This document shows, one piece after another, positions 1 through 9,607 of a stretch of 64,000 bases of DNA. How positions within the stretch are numbered: position 1 is the stretch's first letter; the number at the start of each line of letters is the position of its first letter. The stretch lies in the NCBI RefSeq assembly GCF_001544555.2, contig NZ_FCOK02000010.1:1-64000 (forward strand), written 5' to 3'. The notes under the pieces were generated by a model. It was not told the DNA's origin. It did not search any database and saw nothing but the letters and a program-made list of their open reading frames with translations. The DNA comes from Caballeronia udeis. GTDB taxonomy: Bacteria > Pseudomonadota > Gammaproteobacteria > Burkholderiales > Burkholderiaceae. The position numbers and the translations under genes are program-made.

Positions 1-276
1 GACCGCGCAACGCTGCGAATCTCGAGCCAGCATATTGCCAACTGGCTGCATCACGGGGTGGTGTCGGAGGCGCTGGTCAGCGAGACGTTCGAGCGCATGG
101 CAAAGGTCGTCGACAAGCAGAATGCCGGCGACCCGCTTTACCAGCCGATGGCCGGCCACTTTGAAACATCGCTGGCTTTCAAGGCGGCGAAGGCGCTGGT
201 GTTTGAGGGGCGTGCGCAGCCGAGCGGGTATACGGAACCGTTGCTGCATAAGTTCCGGCTCGGCGCGAAGGCATAG
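1..276 (+). CDS. glcB: Malate synthase G, C-terminal fragment (5' end outside window)
   Basis: The reading frame is open from base 1 to a TAG at 274-276 and encodes the last 91 residues of malate synthase G, which condenses glyoxylate with acetyl-CoA to malate in the cytoplasm. The tail has the family pattern: [15 protein letters not shown], then [11 protein letters not shown], then [11 protein letters not shown], all of which I recognise from GlcB C-termini and which are not found in the shorter malate synthase A. The start lies before the window. No gene follows on the same strand for about 1.5 kb, so it is probably the last gene of its unit. Confidence 0.9.
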   Translation, partial: DRATLRISSQHIANWLHHGVVSEALVSETFERMAKVVDKQNAGDPLYQPMAGHFETSLAFKAAKALVFEGRAQPSGYTEPLLHKFRLGAKA

Positions 277-538
277 CTGCGGTGGTAATTGCGGGCCGAT
301 TTCAATACGCGCGCGTTGCGCCGCGACGTCACCTTCGGCCCGCTCCGACCATCGGTCTACTCACGCGTAGACCCTGATGGGAAGCGGGTAGTTTCCAAAG
401 CCGTGCGGCCTGGGCGCCGCGGGCGGGCTTTTCATGTTTGCGTTGGGCGCAGCATAAGAAAGTTAAACGCCGCCGGTCCAGGAGAGATTCTTTTGCGGTC
501 TAAATAAATCAGCTGTCCTTCTCACCAAGCACAGAATA

Positions 539-880
539 TTAACGATGGCCACCACCGTGACCACCGCCATGCCCGTAACCACCGCCATGCCCGGGACCGC
601 CGTGGCCACCGCTGGTCCGGGCTCCGCCACCATGTCCGTGCCATCCTCCGCCGGGGTGGCCCCAATCTCCATGGTCTAGAGCATGACCACCCCGGACGCG
701 CCCATAGTATTCATCGCCCCAGCCGCCGCCAATATAGACACCCCCATAACCCTGAGCATATCCATACGGATAATCCGAGACGTAATCTTCGCTATATGGC
801 TGCGCCGACCCGTATCCGGGGGCAACGGCGCAGCCACCGGAGATTACGGCAAGAACGACAATCAGAGTTAACCTGAGCAT
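539..880 (-). CDS. Small Gly/His-rich lipoprotein, function unknown
   Basis: The 113-residue product begins with a lipoprotein signal peptide: hydrophobic residues 2-12 followed by a lipobox ending at Cys17 (ISGGC). The mature part is Tyr/Gly-rich (residues 28-60) and then strongly Gly/His-rich to the C-terminus (repeats of GGHGG and GHGGG). It should be anchored in the outer membrane or periplasm. The His density suggests metal binding, but this is inference; no catalytic domain is visible. A clear GGAGG ribosome site precedes the ATG at 880. Low-complexity proteins of this kind are common in Burkholderia relatives. It stands alone, convergent with the glcB end. Confidence 0.72.
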   Translation of the reverse strand: MLRLTLIVVLAVISGGCAVAPGYGSAQPYSEDYVSDYPYGYAQGYGGVYIGGGWGDEYYGRVRGGHALDHGDWGHPGGGWHGHGGGARTSGGHGGPGHGGGYGHGGGHGGGHR

Positions 881-1836
881 AGTGCGGCCTCCAGCGCGGC
901 ATATATCTCGTTCAAAGCGTCAAGCGGGTCCGCTGGCTCGGGGAGATGCTAATCGAGCCTTTCGTTGTTCCTGATGACGATTCACTAGAGGCAGTCTAGA
1001 TGCACGACTCTGACGAATGTATGGCATCAACATTGCAATTCAGTCATGTTCGAGATGGTCCTTGGAAAACAGATTTTCCATAACCTGTCACTTCAAGGCT
1101 CAAGCGCCCTCTGCCGCGCACCTCGCTTTATCGCAAGCAGCTCGCCGCGCGTTTTGCCGCGTGGCATCGCTTTACTGAACTCACCCAAGATCCGTCCGCG
1201 TTCTGAGCAAACGCGTGTCATTTTGGCTATTACGTCGCGAACACTTCAGCGTGACAGCGCCGTCGGAACGCATCACAGTCGTTCAATCCAAGCGACGGAT
1301 TAGGATCTCGAACAATTGGTAATAAAATAGTTCGTGGTCGAGTCTTAGTTTGATTTGACCGCTTCCACCCCCTTCACATCTGCCTCGCGGCGCTTCATTC
1401 CATAAAGCAGACACCCTCTCTGCCGCATGCGAGTCGGCAAAGTTTGATTGGCTGGGTTACGATAAAACGTCCTGTTGATGCCAAGCGCTTCAGCAAAGTC
1501 TTCATGCTTTGTGTAGATTCCCGCTTTACTTGTTTTGTACACCATAAGAAACATGTCACCCTGCAAACACCTTGATTTCGATTGTCTTCCTTAGTCCGAT
1601 AAATGCAAGACGGACGCAAGCTTTTAATCCATATCGCGTACCAGAGCGGTTCTGACGAAATGAAGATCATGAAGATTACGTAAAGCCCAATCAGAAAACC
1701 ATCATGCTCATATGGCGATCTCTCAAGCGCATCGACCATCTGCATCATGAGCAACATTGCGGCCTGGAATTCCCGGCCATCGCGTTAGCCTGTACCGAGA
1801 CGCCTTCACGTTTCTCCCCCAAGCCCTGGAATTCTC
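881..1836. other. Long intergenic stretch, AT-richer than its surroundings
   Basis: About 950 bases separate the lipoprotein gene from the efflux operon. Base composition is visibly lower in GC than the flanks, especially from 1540 to 1700. I see no convincing gene; one weak minus-strand frame is listed separately. The right end must contain the promoter and regulatory sites of the RND operon, but no clear inverted repeat or regulator gene (TetR or LysR) is seen next to it. Confidence 0.5.
1345..1554 (-). CDS. Possible small hypothetical protein (weak)
   Basis: A 69-codon frame begins at an ATG at 1554 with AGGG about five bases upstream. The product is basic, with a stretch KHEDFAEALGINRTFYR that could form a helix-turn-helix, and a C-terminus rich in Lys/Arg. 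I do not recognise it. The codon use is poorer in GC at third positions than neighbouring genes, so it may be a horizontally acquired remnant or simply chance. Confidence 0.2.
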   Translation of the reverse strand: MFLMVYKTSKAGIYTKHEDFAEALGINRTFYRNPANQTLPTRMRQRGCLLYGMKRREADVKGVEAVKSN

Positions 1837-4800
1837 ATGCTCGGCCTAGTCCGCATCGCCCTTCGACTGCCCTACACCTTTGTCGTCCTGGCGATCTTCA
1901 TCCTTATCATCGGTCCGCTGTCCGCGATGAAGACGCCAACCGACATTTTCCCCGACATCAAGATCCCGGTTATCAGCGTGGTGTGGCAATACACGGGCCT
2001 GCCGCCGGACCAGATGGTCGGCCGGATCACCTCTCCATTTGAACGCACGCTGACGACCACGGTCAACGACGTCGAACACATTGAGGCGGAGTCCGTCGCC
2101 GGCTTTGGGATCATCAAGATATTCTTTCAACCGGGCGTGAACATCAGCACTGCAAACGCGCAAGTGACCGCGGTCGCGCAAACCCAGTTGCGGCAACTGC
2201 CGGCGGGTACAACACCGCCGCTGATCCTGAACTACAACGCGTCGACCGTGCCGATCATCCAGCTCGCGCTATCCGGCAACGGGTTGTCCGAGCAGAATCT
2301 CGGTGACCTCGGCCTGAATGCGGTGCGTCCGGTTCTCACGACGGTCGCTGGTGCGGCGATTCCTTATCCGTTCGGCGGCAAGACACGTCAGGTGCAGATC
2401 GACGTTGACCCAGCGGCACTGCAGGCGCGCGGCTTGTCCGCGCAGGATGTAGCCAACGCGCTTGCCGGCCAGAACCTGATCACGCCGGTGGGCACGGAAA
2501 AGATTGGCGACTACGAATACACGCTGCAACTGAACAACGCACCGTCGGAAATCAAGGCTTTGGGCGATCTGCCGGTGAAGGCCGCCAATGGCACGACCGT
2601 CTACATTCGTGACATTGCAAACGTGCGCGACGGCAGCCCGCCGCAGACCAATATCGTGCACGTGAATGGCCGGCGCTCGGTTCTGATGTCCGTGCTCAAG
2701 AACGGCTCAGTCTCCACGCTGGGGATCATTTCCGGCATCAGGCAGCAGATTGCGGCGGGCAAAGCGTCATGGCCCGACAACCTGCAGATCGAGGCAATCG
2801 GCGATCAATCGCTGTTCGTGCGCGCGGCCATCACGGGCGTGGCGCGCGAAGGCGTAATCGCAGCGGTGCTGACCAGCCTGATGATCCTGCTGTTCCTTGG
2901 CAGCTGGCGTTCGACGATCATCATCGCGACCTCGATTCCGCTCGCCATCCTCGGCTCCATCGCGACGCTCTCCGCGCTCGGCGAGACGTTGAACATCATG
3001 ACGCTCGGTGGTCTCGCGCTCGCCGTCGGTATTCTTGTCGACGATGCGACGGTGACAATTGAAAACATCAACTGGCACCTCGAACACGGCAAGGAGGTGG
3101 AAACTGCGATCCTCGACGGCGCTGCGCAGATCGTCACCCCGGCGTTCGTCTCGCTGCTGTGTATCTGTATCGTATTCGTGCCGATGTTTTTCCTGAACGG
3201 CGTGGCGCGCTTCCTGTTCGTGCCGATGGCCGAGGCCGTGATCTTCGCGATGATCTCGTCGTTCATCCTGTCGCGGACCCTGGTCCCGACCATGGCGAAA
3301 TACCTGTTGAAACAGCACACGCAGGACGCTCATGAACATGAGCAGCGCCGCCCGGGCCCGCTCCGGCGCTTCCAGCGGGGCTTCGAAGCGCGCTTTGAGA
3401 AAGTGCGCGGCAGCTATCGCGGCCTGCTCGAGCTTGCTCTGAACCATAGACGTCCGTTCGTTGCCTGCTTCCTGGGCTTTGTCGCCCTTTCGTTCGCGCT
3501 GGTACCGCTGCTCGGCCGCAACTTCTTCCCTGCAGTCGATGCCGGACAGATCTTGCTGCACGTCCGCGCGCCGGTCGGGGTTCGTGTCGAAAAGACCGCT
3601 CAGGTCTTCGCCGACGTCGAAGGCGCGATCCGTCAGATCATCCCGCCGTCGGACCTTGGCACGGTGGTCGACAATATGGGCCTGCCGGTCAGCGGCATCA
3701 ACCTTGCGTATAACAACACCGGAACGGTCGGCTCCCAGGACGGCGACATCCAGATCGCGCTGAACGAAGGTCATCGTCCAACCGACGAATATGTTCGCCT
3801 CATGCGTGAAGAGTTGCCGCGCAAATTCCCCGGTGTCACCTTCTCCTTCCCGCCCGCCGACATCATCAGCCAGATTCTGAACTTCGGTTCTCCCGCGCCT
3901 ATCGACCTGCAGATCCGCGGCAACAACCTCGCCGCCAACTTCGCATACGCCGACCGCTTGCTGAACCAGGTCCGCCACGTGCCTGGTGTAGCCGATGCGC
4001 GGATCCAGCAATCGCAAGGCAACCCGACGTTCAACGTCGACGTCGACCGCACGCGCGCGCAATTGCTTGGCATCACCGAGCGCGACGTGACGAACAGCAT
4101 GGTGGTGAACTTCGCCGGTTCCAGCCAGGTCGCGCCCACGTACTGGCTGAACAACGCAAACGGCGTGTCGTATCCGATCGTGATGCAAACACCGCAATAC
4201 AGCCTCGATTCGCTCGCCGCGCTCCAAAACCTGCCAATCACTGCCGGCGGCGGAAGCGTCGGAGGCAGCGGAGGCGGAGCGCAAATTCTCGGAGGCCTCG
4301 CGACGGTACACCGGACCAGCAGCAACGAGGTGGTCAGCCAGTACAACATCCAGCCAATGGTCGAGATCTTCGCGACAATCCAGGACCGTGACCTTGGCGC
4401 GGTGTCATCCGATATCCAGCGGATCGTGCAAGAGAACGCCGGCACCTTGCCGAAAGGCTCGAGGGTGGCGCTGCTCGGTCAGGTGCAGACGATGAACAGC
4501 GCGTTTGCCGGGATGTTGTTCGGACTGCTTGGCGCGGTCGCGCTGATCTATCTGCTGATTGTCGTCAACTTCCAGTCATGGGCCGACCCCTTCGTGATTG
4601 TCATGGCGTTGCCGGCCGCGTTGGCGGGCATCGTCTGGATGCTGTTCGCGACCCACACTACGCTGTCCGTGCCGGCGCTGACGGGCGCGATCATGTGCAT
4701 GGGGGTGGCGACAGCCAACTCCATTCTGGTGGTCAGCTTCTGCCGCGAGCGCCTGGCCGAACACGGCGACGCGTTCAAGGCGGCGCTCGAAGCCGGCTTT

Positions 4801-5046
4801 ACACGCTTTCGACCCGTGTTGATGACCGCCCTGTCCATGATCATCGGCATGGCGCCGATGGCACTCGCCCTCGGCGAAGGCGGCGAACAGAATGCACCGC
4901 TTGGCCGCGCCGTGATCGGCGGGCTGCTTTTCGCCACCACTGCTTCGCTGTTCCTCGTCCCAGTCATTTTCTGTATTGTCCACGCGCGCCCCGGGCGCGC
5001 GGCTACCCCGGCATCCGTTTCGCGAGGTCCTGCCCATGTCGTCTGA
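1837..5046 (+). CDS. RND efflux pump, inner-membrane transporter subunit
   Basis: This 1069-residue protein is a full-length AcrB/MdtB-type resistance-nodulation-division transporter that uses proton influx to expel substrates. It shows the usual plan: one N-terminal membrane helix (about residues 10-28), a large periplasmic loop, a block of helices around 335-490, a second periplasmic loop, and helices at 880-1050. The paired aspartates of the proton relay are present at about 402-403 in GILVDDA. The motif LGRNFFPAVDAGQI early in the second half is typical of a family common in Burkholderiales. Here the pump gene comes first and the adaptor second, the reverse of acrAB. Its stop overlaps the start of the adaptor gene by 11 bases. 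Substrate cannot be told from sequence. Confidence 0.93.
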   Translation: MLGLVRIALRLPYTFVVLAIFILIIGPLSAMKTPTDIFPDIKIPVISVVWQYTGLPPDQMVGRITSPFERTLTTTVNDVEHIEAESVAGFGIIKIFFQPGVNISTANAQVTAVAQTQLRQLPAGTTPPLILNYNASTVPIIQLALSGNGLSEQNLGDLGLNAVRPVLTTVAGAAIPYPFGGKTRQVQIDVDPAALQARGLSAQDVANALAGQNLITPVGTEKIGDYEYTLQLNNAPSEIKALGDLPVKAANGTTVYIRDIANVRDGSPPQTNIVHVNGRRSVLMSVLKNGSVSTLGIISGIRQQIAAGKASWPDNLQIEAIGDQSLFVRAAITGVAREGVIAAVLTSLMILLFLGSWRSTIIIATSIPLAILGSIATLSALGETLNIMTLGGLALAVGILVDDATVTIENINWHLEHGKEVETAILDGAAQIVTPAFVSLLCICIVFVPMFFLNGVARFLFVPMAEAVIFAMISSFILSRTLVPTMAKYLLKQHTQDAHEHEQRRPGPLRRFQRGFEARFEKVRGSYRGLLELALNHRRPFVACFLGFVALSFALVPLLGRNFFPAVDAGQILLHVRAPVGVRVEKTAQVFADVEGAIRQIIPPSDLGTVVDNMGLPVSGINLAYNNTGTVGSQDGDIQIALNEGHRPTDEYVRLMREELPRKFPGVTFSFPPADIISQILNFGSPAPIDLQIRGNNLAANFAYADRLLNQVRHVPGVADARIQQSQGNPTFNVDVDRTRAQLLGITERDVTNSMVVNFAGSSQVAPTYWLNNANGVSYPIVMQTPQYSLDSLAALQNLPITAGGGSVGGSGGGAQILGGLATVHRTSSNEVVSQYNIQPMVEIFATIQDRDLGAVSSDIQRIVQENAGTLPKGSRVALLGQVQTMNSAFAGMLFGLLGAVALIYLLIVVNFQSWADPFVIVMALPAALAGIVWMLFATHTTLSVPALTGAIMCMGVATANSILVVSFCRERLAEHGDAFKAALEAGFTRFRPVLMTALSMIIGMAPMALALGEGGEQNAPLGRAVIGGLLFATTASLFLVPVIFCIVHARPGRAATPASVSRGPAHVV

Positions 5047-6220
5047 AACCGCTTTCCCCACTACAACCCCGTCGCGGCGCAAGCTTCTTGCCGCCGGCGT
5101 GATTGGCGTTCTGATCGCCCTGGGCGTGGTCGCCGCAGGCATCACGCTTCGCGCCGTCGACGCACGAAAACTGAAAACCTGGACCGATGCCCAGGCCGTA
5201 CCGACGGTCAGCCTGATCGAGCCCATGCGCGATCCGAAAGGACCGTCGCTGCAGCTACCCGGACGGCTTGAGGCCTATTCGCAGGCGCCAATTTTCGCGC
5301 GGGTCAACGGGTACCTGAAATCATGGACGGTCGATATCGGCGCTCCGGTCAAAGCGGGTCAGTTGCTCGCTGAAATCGAAACACCCGAGCTCGACCAGCA
5401 AATACTGCAGGCACGCGCCGATCTCCAGACCGCGCAGGCCAACGCGGTAGTGGCGGGCACAACGGCCAAGCGGTGGCAAGCGCTGAGCGGCACGGATTCC
5501 GTCGCCCAGCAGGATGTGGACCTACGCACTGCTGACTATGCTGCCAAGGAGGCCATCGTGGCGTCTGCCAAAGCCAATGTAGAGCGGCTGGTCGCCACCA
5601 AGGGGTTCGCGCGGATCGTCGCCCCATTCGACGGCATGGTGACCGCACGCGATACCGATGTCGGCGCGCTGATCAACGCAGGCAGCGGGGGCACAGGCCA
5701 ACAGCTGTTCTCCGTCTCGCAGGTCAAGCAGTTGCGCGTGTACGCGCAGGTTCCTCAGAACTACGCGCCTTCGATACACATCGGTACGACGGCCACGCTC
5801 ACCGTACCGGAATATCCGAACCAGCAGTTCAGCGCACGCGTTGTCGCGTCGGCGGACTCCGTCAGTTCCGGTTCGGGTACGACGCTAGTCCAGCTGCTGG
5901 TCGACAATTCCAACGGCAAGCTGATGCCGGGCGGCTTCGCCAGCCTGAACTTTACATTGCCCGTCCCCGCGGATTCGCTTCGGGTCCCCGCAAGCGCCCT
6001 CGTCTTCGACGGCCGTGGCGTGTCGCTTGCCACGCTCGGTGAGAACAGCCACGTTCTGTTCAAAAAGGTGAAGATCGACCGCGACTTCGGCGACTCGGTG
6101 GAAATTGGTTCTGGAATCACCGCTAACGATCGCGTGATCGACACGCCGCCCGACGGACTGATCGACGGCGAAAGCGTGCAAGTCGCGGCGACCGACAAGA
6201 AGGCAGCCGCACATGGTTAA
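5036..6220 (+). CDS. RND efflux periplasmic adaptor (membrane fusion protein)
   Basis: The 394-residue product is an AcrA/HlyD-type adaptor joining the pump to the outer-membrane channel. I chose the ATG at 5036, inside the last codons of the pump gene; an in-frame upstream GTG at 4976 would add 20 non-conserved residues. A membrane anchor lies at about residues 16-36. A biotinyl-lipoyl-like half-motif (GAPVKAGQLLAEIETPELDQQ, split by the helical hairpin around 120-190) and the return strand with FDGMVTARDTDVGALI follow, then the beta-barrel region with QLFSVSQVKQLRVYAQVPQ. Overlapping starts imply translational coupling with both neighbours. Confidence 0.92.
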   Translation: MSSETAFPTTTPSRRKLLAAGVIGVLIALGVVAAGITLRAVDARKLKTWTDAQAVPTVSLIEPMRDPKGPSLQLPGRLEAYSQAPIFARVNGYLKSWTVDIGAPVKAGQLLAEIETPELDQQILQARADLQTAQANAVVAGTTAKRWQALSGTDSVAQQDVDLRTADYAAKEAIVASAKANVERLVATKGFARIVAPFDGMVTARDTDVGALINAGSGGTGQQLFSVSQVKQLRVYAQVPQNYAPSIHIGTTATLTVPEYPNQQFSARVVASADSVSSGSGTTLVQLLVDNSNGKLMPGGFASLNFTLPVPADSLRVPASALVFDGRGVSLATLGENSHVLFKKVKIDRDFGDSVEIGSGITANDRVIDTPPDGLIDGESVQVAATDKKAAAHG

Positions 6221-7682
6221 GTTTGGACTTCCGGCACTTCTTGCTGGCGTGGTCGGCCTGTCCGCGTGTTCACTCGCGCCGGAATACAAGGTGCCGCCGA
6301 CGCCAATCGCCGCGCAATACAAAACCGTGGGCCCGTGGACCACTGCACAGCCAGCCGATCGCATAGACCGCAACGGCTGGTGGAAGATGTACGGCGACGC
6401 GCAACTCAACGATCTCGAACAGCGCCTGCTGGCGAACAACACTGATTTGCGTGCAGCATTCGCGCACTACGCGCAGGCTCAGGCTTTCGTCGCGCAGGTC
6501 GAGGCGGGACTGTACCCGACACTTAGCGTGAGCGCGGTGCCGCAGCGGGATCGTCAGTCCGATAACAGGCCATTGCGCGTGGGCGGCCCGAACGACTACA
6601 CCTCCGCCACGCTCGGCGCGCAAGTCGATTACGACCTCGACCTGTGGGGTCGCGTGCGCGACTCCGTGGTGGCAGGCAAGGATGAGGCGCAAGCGACCAA
6701 GGCCGATCTCGCTTCCGTCCAGCTCAGCCTGCAGGTCGAGTTGGCCGACACTTTCATCCGCCTGCGCGGCCTCGACCAGCAAACGGAACTGCTGAACGAG
6801 ACGGTCGACGCCTACGCGAAAGCCTTGCAACTTACCGAGACGCTGCATGGCAGCGGGATCGTGGCCGGCCTTGACGTTTCCCGCGCCCGCACTCAGTTGT
6901 CGTCGGCAAAGTCGCTGTTGTCGCAAAACCTGGCGCAACGAGCACTGCTTGAACATGCGATCGCCGTGCTGGTGGGCACAACGCCGTCCGCGTTCAGCCT
7001 GCCGCAGCGGACCGCCGCGATCGCGCTGCCCGTCATCCCGACCGGCCTGCCCTCGACGTTGCTGCAGCGACGATCCGATGTCGCTGCAGCAGAGCGCCGG
7101 GTCGCCGAGGCCAACGCAAAAATTGGTGTGGCTCGAGCAGCTTATTTCCCGTCGATCACGCTTAGCCTTGAAGGCGGTGTGCAAAGCTCTGCCTATGCCG
7201 GGTTGGTCAGCGCACCCAACCTGTTCTGGGCAATCGGCCCTCAACTTGTGCAATACATCTTCGACGGCGGCTATCGTCGTGCGACGCTTGCTTCTGCGAA
7301 AGCGGCGACCGAGGAAGCCGGAGATCGCTACCGTAGCGTGGTGCTGGCTGCGTTCCAGCAGGTCGAAGATAACCTCTCCCTGCTGTCGTACTTCGCCACC
7401 GCGCTTAGCGAAGAAACGGATGCGGCTAATGCCGCGCAGTACTCCGTCAACCTCGCATTGCAGCAGTATCGGCACGGCGCGGTCGGCTATCTCGATGTCG
7501 TGCAGGCGCAGACCGTCGCACTGGAGGCACAGCGCAGCGTGCTCGATATCCAGACTCGCCAGTTGAGCGCAAACGTGCAATTGCTGAACGCACTCGGCGG
7601 TGGATGGTCGCGCGATGAACTCGCTCAAGTGGCTGCGACCCCGGCACTCGTCGCAACCACGATGGCACACAACACCAATTGA
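6213..7682 (+). CDS. NodT-family outer-membrane efflux channel lipoprotein
   Basis: This 489-residue protein is the TolC-like channel of the tripartite pump. It has a lipoprotein signal ending at Cys19 (GLSACS) followed by LAPEYKVP, typical of the NodT/OprM family, and two OEP repeats with long coiled-coil helices (about 60-260 and 270-460). ATG at 6213 overlaps the adaptor gene by 8 bases, completing a three-gene operon in the order pump, adaptor, channel. The second repeat contains LLQRRSDVAAAERRVAEANA, a strongly conserved NodT motif. The C-terminal 20 residues are Ala/Val/Thr-rich. Confidence 0.92.
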   Translation: MVKFGLPALLAGVVGLSACSLAPEYKVPPTPIAAQYKTVGPWTTAQPADRIDRNGWWKMYGDAQLNDLEQRLLANNTDLRAAFAHYAQAQAFVAQVEAGLYPTLSVSAVPQRDRQSDNRPLRVGGPNDYTSATLGAQVDYDLDLWGRVRDSVVAGKDEAQATKADLASVQLSLQVELADTFIRLRGLDQQTELLNETVDAYAKALQLTETLHGSGIVAGLDVSRARTQLSSAKSLLSQNLAQRALLEHAIAVLVGTTPSAFSLPQRTAAIALPVIPTGLPSTLLQRRSDVAAAERRVAEANAKIGVARAAYFPSITLSLEGGVQSSAYAGLVSAPNLFWAIGPQLVQYIFDGGYRRATLASAKAATEEAGDRYRSVVLAAFQQVEDNLSLLSYFATALSEETDAANAAQYSVNLALQQYRHGAVGYLDVVQAQTVALEAQRSVLDIQTRQLSANVQLLNALGGGWSRDELAQVAATPALVATTMAHNTN

Positions 7683-7886
7683 TGGCTTCTGCACGGCAGC
7701 GCAGAGGTTTGACGGGCACGGTCAGGTAAGAGGGTCGCCGTGCGCGTATCAACTTCCTGGCGATCTATCGAACGCCGAAAAATTGAATACTTCATACTCC
7801 TTAGAATTAATATTCGCGAGAAAATACGTCACTCGCTCCTTTGCACGGACGAGTTCCTTCGTCCTGGCATAGGCGCGTTTGGCGAT

Positions 7887-8510
7887 TCAATTCGAGAGCC
7901 GCCGGGTTATCCGATAGACGGTAGCCGGCGGCAGATTTCGAACTGTCTGACCGACTCGCGTGGCTTTCAGCCGCAGACGATCGAGAATGGGACGCGGCAC
8001 GGGGCAGCGAAACCCGTAGGTAAATTGATAGAACGTCCCGTCGGGGCGAAGGTATCCGAAGGTTCCACGAAGGACCGACAGCACCTGTCGCGGCGACATG
8101 GAAAGCAACGGCAAGCCGCTGACCACGGCGCCAACCGACGCGGCCGGAAACAAGTCGAGCCGGGCCAGCCGCGCCGCATCCGCCAGGAGCACCCGCGACT
8201 GCGGGAATCGATGCCGCAGGAGCCCGGCAAAGTCGGGACCATTTTCAATCAGTGTGAGCTCGGATTCGGATACACCACGATCCAGAAGCGCCTTGGTAAA
8301 CACACCGGTTCCTGGACCAAGCTCGAGGATGGGACCGTCGCATGGAGATATCTCCCGGGTCATCAGGCGAGCGAGCGCGTCTCCGGACGGTGCGACCGCC
8401 GAGACGCGCAATGGGTCGGAAAGCCATGATCGTAAAAAGTGCTGTAAATCCGAGTTTGGACTGCCGTATGTCATGGATTGGTTTGTGCTTCGGTCTAGTG
8501 CGCGGGCCAT
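7887..8510 (-). CDS. SAM-dependent methyltransferase, PmtA-like (phospholipid N-methyltransferase family)
   Basis: The product (207 residues from ATG 8510, or 195 from ATG 8474) has the glycine-rich SAM-binding motif ELGPGTGVFTKAL and an N-terminal FLRSWLSDPLRVSAVAPSG stretch characteristic of Sinorhizobium-type PmtA, which methylates phosphatidylethanolamine at the inner membrane. The first 12 residues from 8510 overlap the debris of a broken cupin gene in another frame, so the Met at 8474 (MTYGSPNS) is a good alternative start. Neither start has a strong ribosome site. Close relatives are often annotated simply as class I methyltransferase, so phospholipid as substrate is inference. Confidence 0.75.
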   Translation of the reverse strand: MARALDRSTNQSMTYGSPNSDLQHFLRSWLSDPLRVSAVAPSGDALARLMTREISPCDGPILELGPGTGVFTKALLDRGVSESELTLIENGPDFAGLLRHRFPQSRVLLADAARLARLDLFPAASVGAVVSGLPLLSMSPRQVLSVLRGTFGYLRPDGTFYQFTYGFRCPVPRPILDRLRLKATRVGQTVRNLPPATVYRITRRLSN

Positions 8511-8752
8511 CGGTTGCGGGCGCAGGATTGCTCGAATGCAGAAACCCTCTCGTCCCCTTCTTTAACCGGCAGGATGCCTCAGTATGGAAGTATGGGCAAG
8601 ACCCGGCTGTTGGGCCCAGCCGTTCGCGGGAAGAACGAAACCTTCGGGCTTCACAGGGGACATGCGGTCTTGGCCGAACGCTGGCTTGCCAGCGAAGGGG
8701 CCAACCGCGCCGGCCACGGCACCCGCGCCGATGGCCTTGTCGAGAGAGCCGT
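8500..8752 (-). pseudogene. Remnant of a YjlB-like cupin gene with Tat-like leader, frameshifted and truncated
   Basis: Directly after the SDR stop codon the minus strand encodes a hydrophobic leader (DKAIGAGAVAGAVGPFAG, KPAFGQ) that resembles the h-region and cleavage site of a Tat signal, then MSPVKPEGFVLPANGW. A one-base shift at about 8620 restores the rest of the cupin N-terminus (PNSRVLPILPY), a stop codon interrupts it, and the frame goes on as GILPVKEGD, then AFEQSCARNRWP. This matches the start of YjlB-type cupins (NGWVPNNPRLPVL, ALFARNGWP). The remaining two-thirds of the gene, including the metal-binding histidines, is missing; the methyltransferase gene begins there. Identification comes from recalled family motifs. 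Confidence 0.6.
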
Positions 8753-9607
8753 TCAGTCCTGTTTTTGTATGAAGGCTTCGAATGCTTGGGCGTAGTCTGG
8801 ATGCCACCGCGAAAGGGGTGGCCTGTTTTGGACGATGTCCTGCGCTGCCCAGATGATGCGTCGCTCGTCCAGCGAGCGGGCGGCGTCATTGTCGGGGCAG
8901 AGAATATAGAAGTCGCCCGCATCCAGCCGCTCAATCATGAAATCAACCGTCTGCTCCGGCGTCCAGGCCCCTGCCGGTTTTTCGCTGCGTCCCCGGGCGG
9001 TAAGTCCCGTGAAAACAAAGCCCGGAATCAGCAAATGCGCGCTGATCTTTCCGTCCGGCATGTTGCGGAGTTCGTGCTGCAGCGCCTCTGTGAAAGCCTT
9101 CAGGGCCGCCTTCGAAACGTTGTAGGCCGGGTCGCCGGGTGGAGTCGTGATGCCTTGCTTTGACCCAGTGTTGATGACCAGCCCCGGACGTCCGCGTTCG
9201 ATCATTGAAGGAACAAAGATCTGCGTGCCAAGAATGACGCCCGACAGATTGACTGCGAGTACTCGCTCCCAGTTGTCTGCGGGCCCAAAGATGGCGCTGC
9301 CGGGCTGGATGCCGGCGTTGTTCATCAGAATGTCTGTTCCGCCGAAGCGATCGCCGACCACCCGGTGCAGCCGGCGTAGGTCTTCGACCCGGCTAACATC
9401 CGTCTCCACGGCGAGCACGTCATCCGCTCCGTTCGCGGCAAGCATGGCGACCTCCTTGGCCGCCGCATTGAGCCGGTCTGCATTCAGATCCGCGATGCAC
9501 ACGCGAAAACCGAGCTGTGCGAACCGCTTGGCAGCGGCGAGGCCGATCCCGGCGGCGCCACCTGTTACCACAGCCACAGAGCGTGGAGCGAGGGCAGAAA
9601 GTGTCAT
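8753..9607 (-). CDS. Short-chain dehydrogenase/reductase
   Basis: A classical SDR of 284 residues. The nucleotide-binding motif TGGAAGIG lies near the N-terminus, NNAG in the middle, and the catalytic serine and YxxxK pair in NTGSKQG and YNVSKAA. I chose ATG 9607, preceded by AAGGA at a good distance, over an in-frame upstream codon at 9646. The C-terminal third (AARSLDERRIIWAAQDIVQ, then SRWHPDY) is an extension seen in a subgroup of SDRs of unknown substrate. It lies downstream of an AtoE-type transporter gene on the same strand but with a 246-base gap containing a repeated element, so it probably has its own promoter. Confidence 0.85.
   Translation of the reverse strand: MTLSALAPRSVAVVTGGAAGIGLAAAKRFAQLGFRVCIADLNADRLNAAAKEVAMLAANGADDVLAVETDVSRVEDLRRLHRVVGDRFGGTDILMNNAGIQPGSAIFGPADNWERVLAVNLSGVILGTQIFVPSMIERGRPGLVINTGSKQGITTPPGDPAYNVSKAALKAFTEALQHELRNMPDGKISAHLLIPGFVFTGLTARGRSEKPAGAWTPEQTVDFMIERLDAGDFYILCPDNDAARSLDERRIIWAAQDIVQNRPPLSRWHPDYAQAFEAFIQKQD

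Noticed and set aside
2767..4311. A 514-codon open frame on the minus strand inside the RND pump gene
   Set aside because: It is antisense to a full-length, well-conserved transporter and encodes an Arg/Asp/His-rich low-complexity product, typical of shadow frames in GC-rich genes.
6270..7694. A 474-codon minus-strand frame opposite the NodT channel gene
   Set aside because: Antisense shadow of a well-conserved gene; its translation is Arg/Gln-rich and shows no motif.
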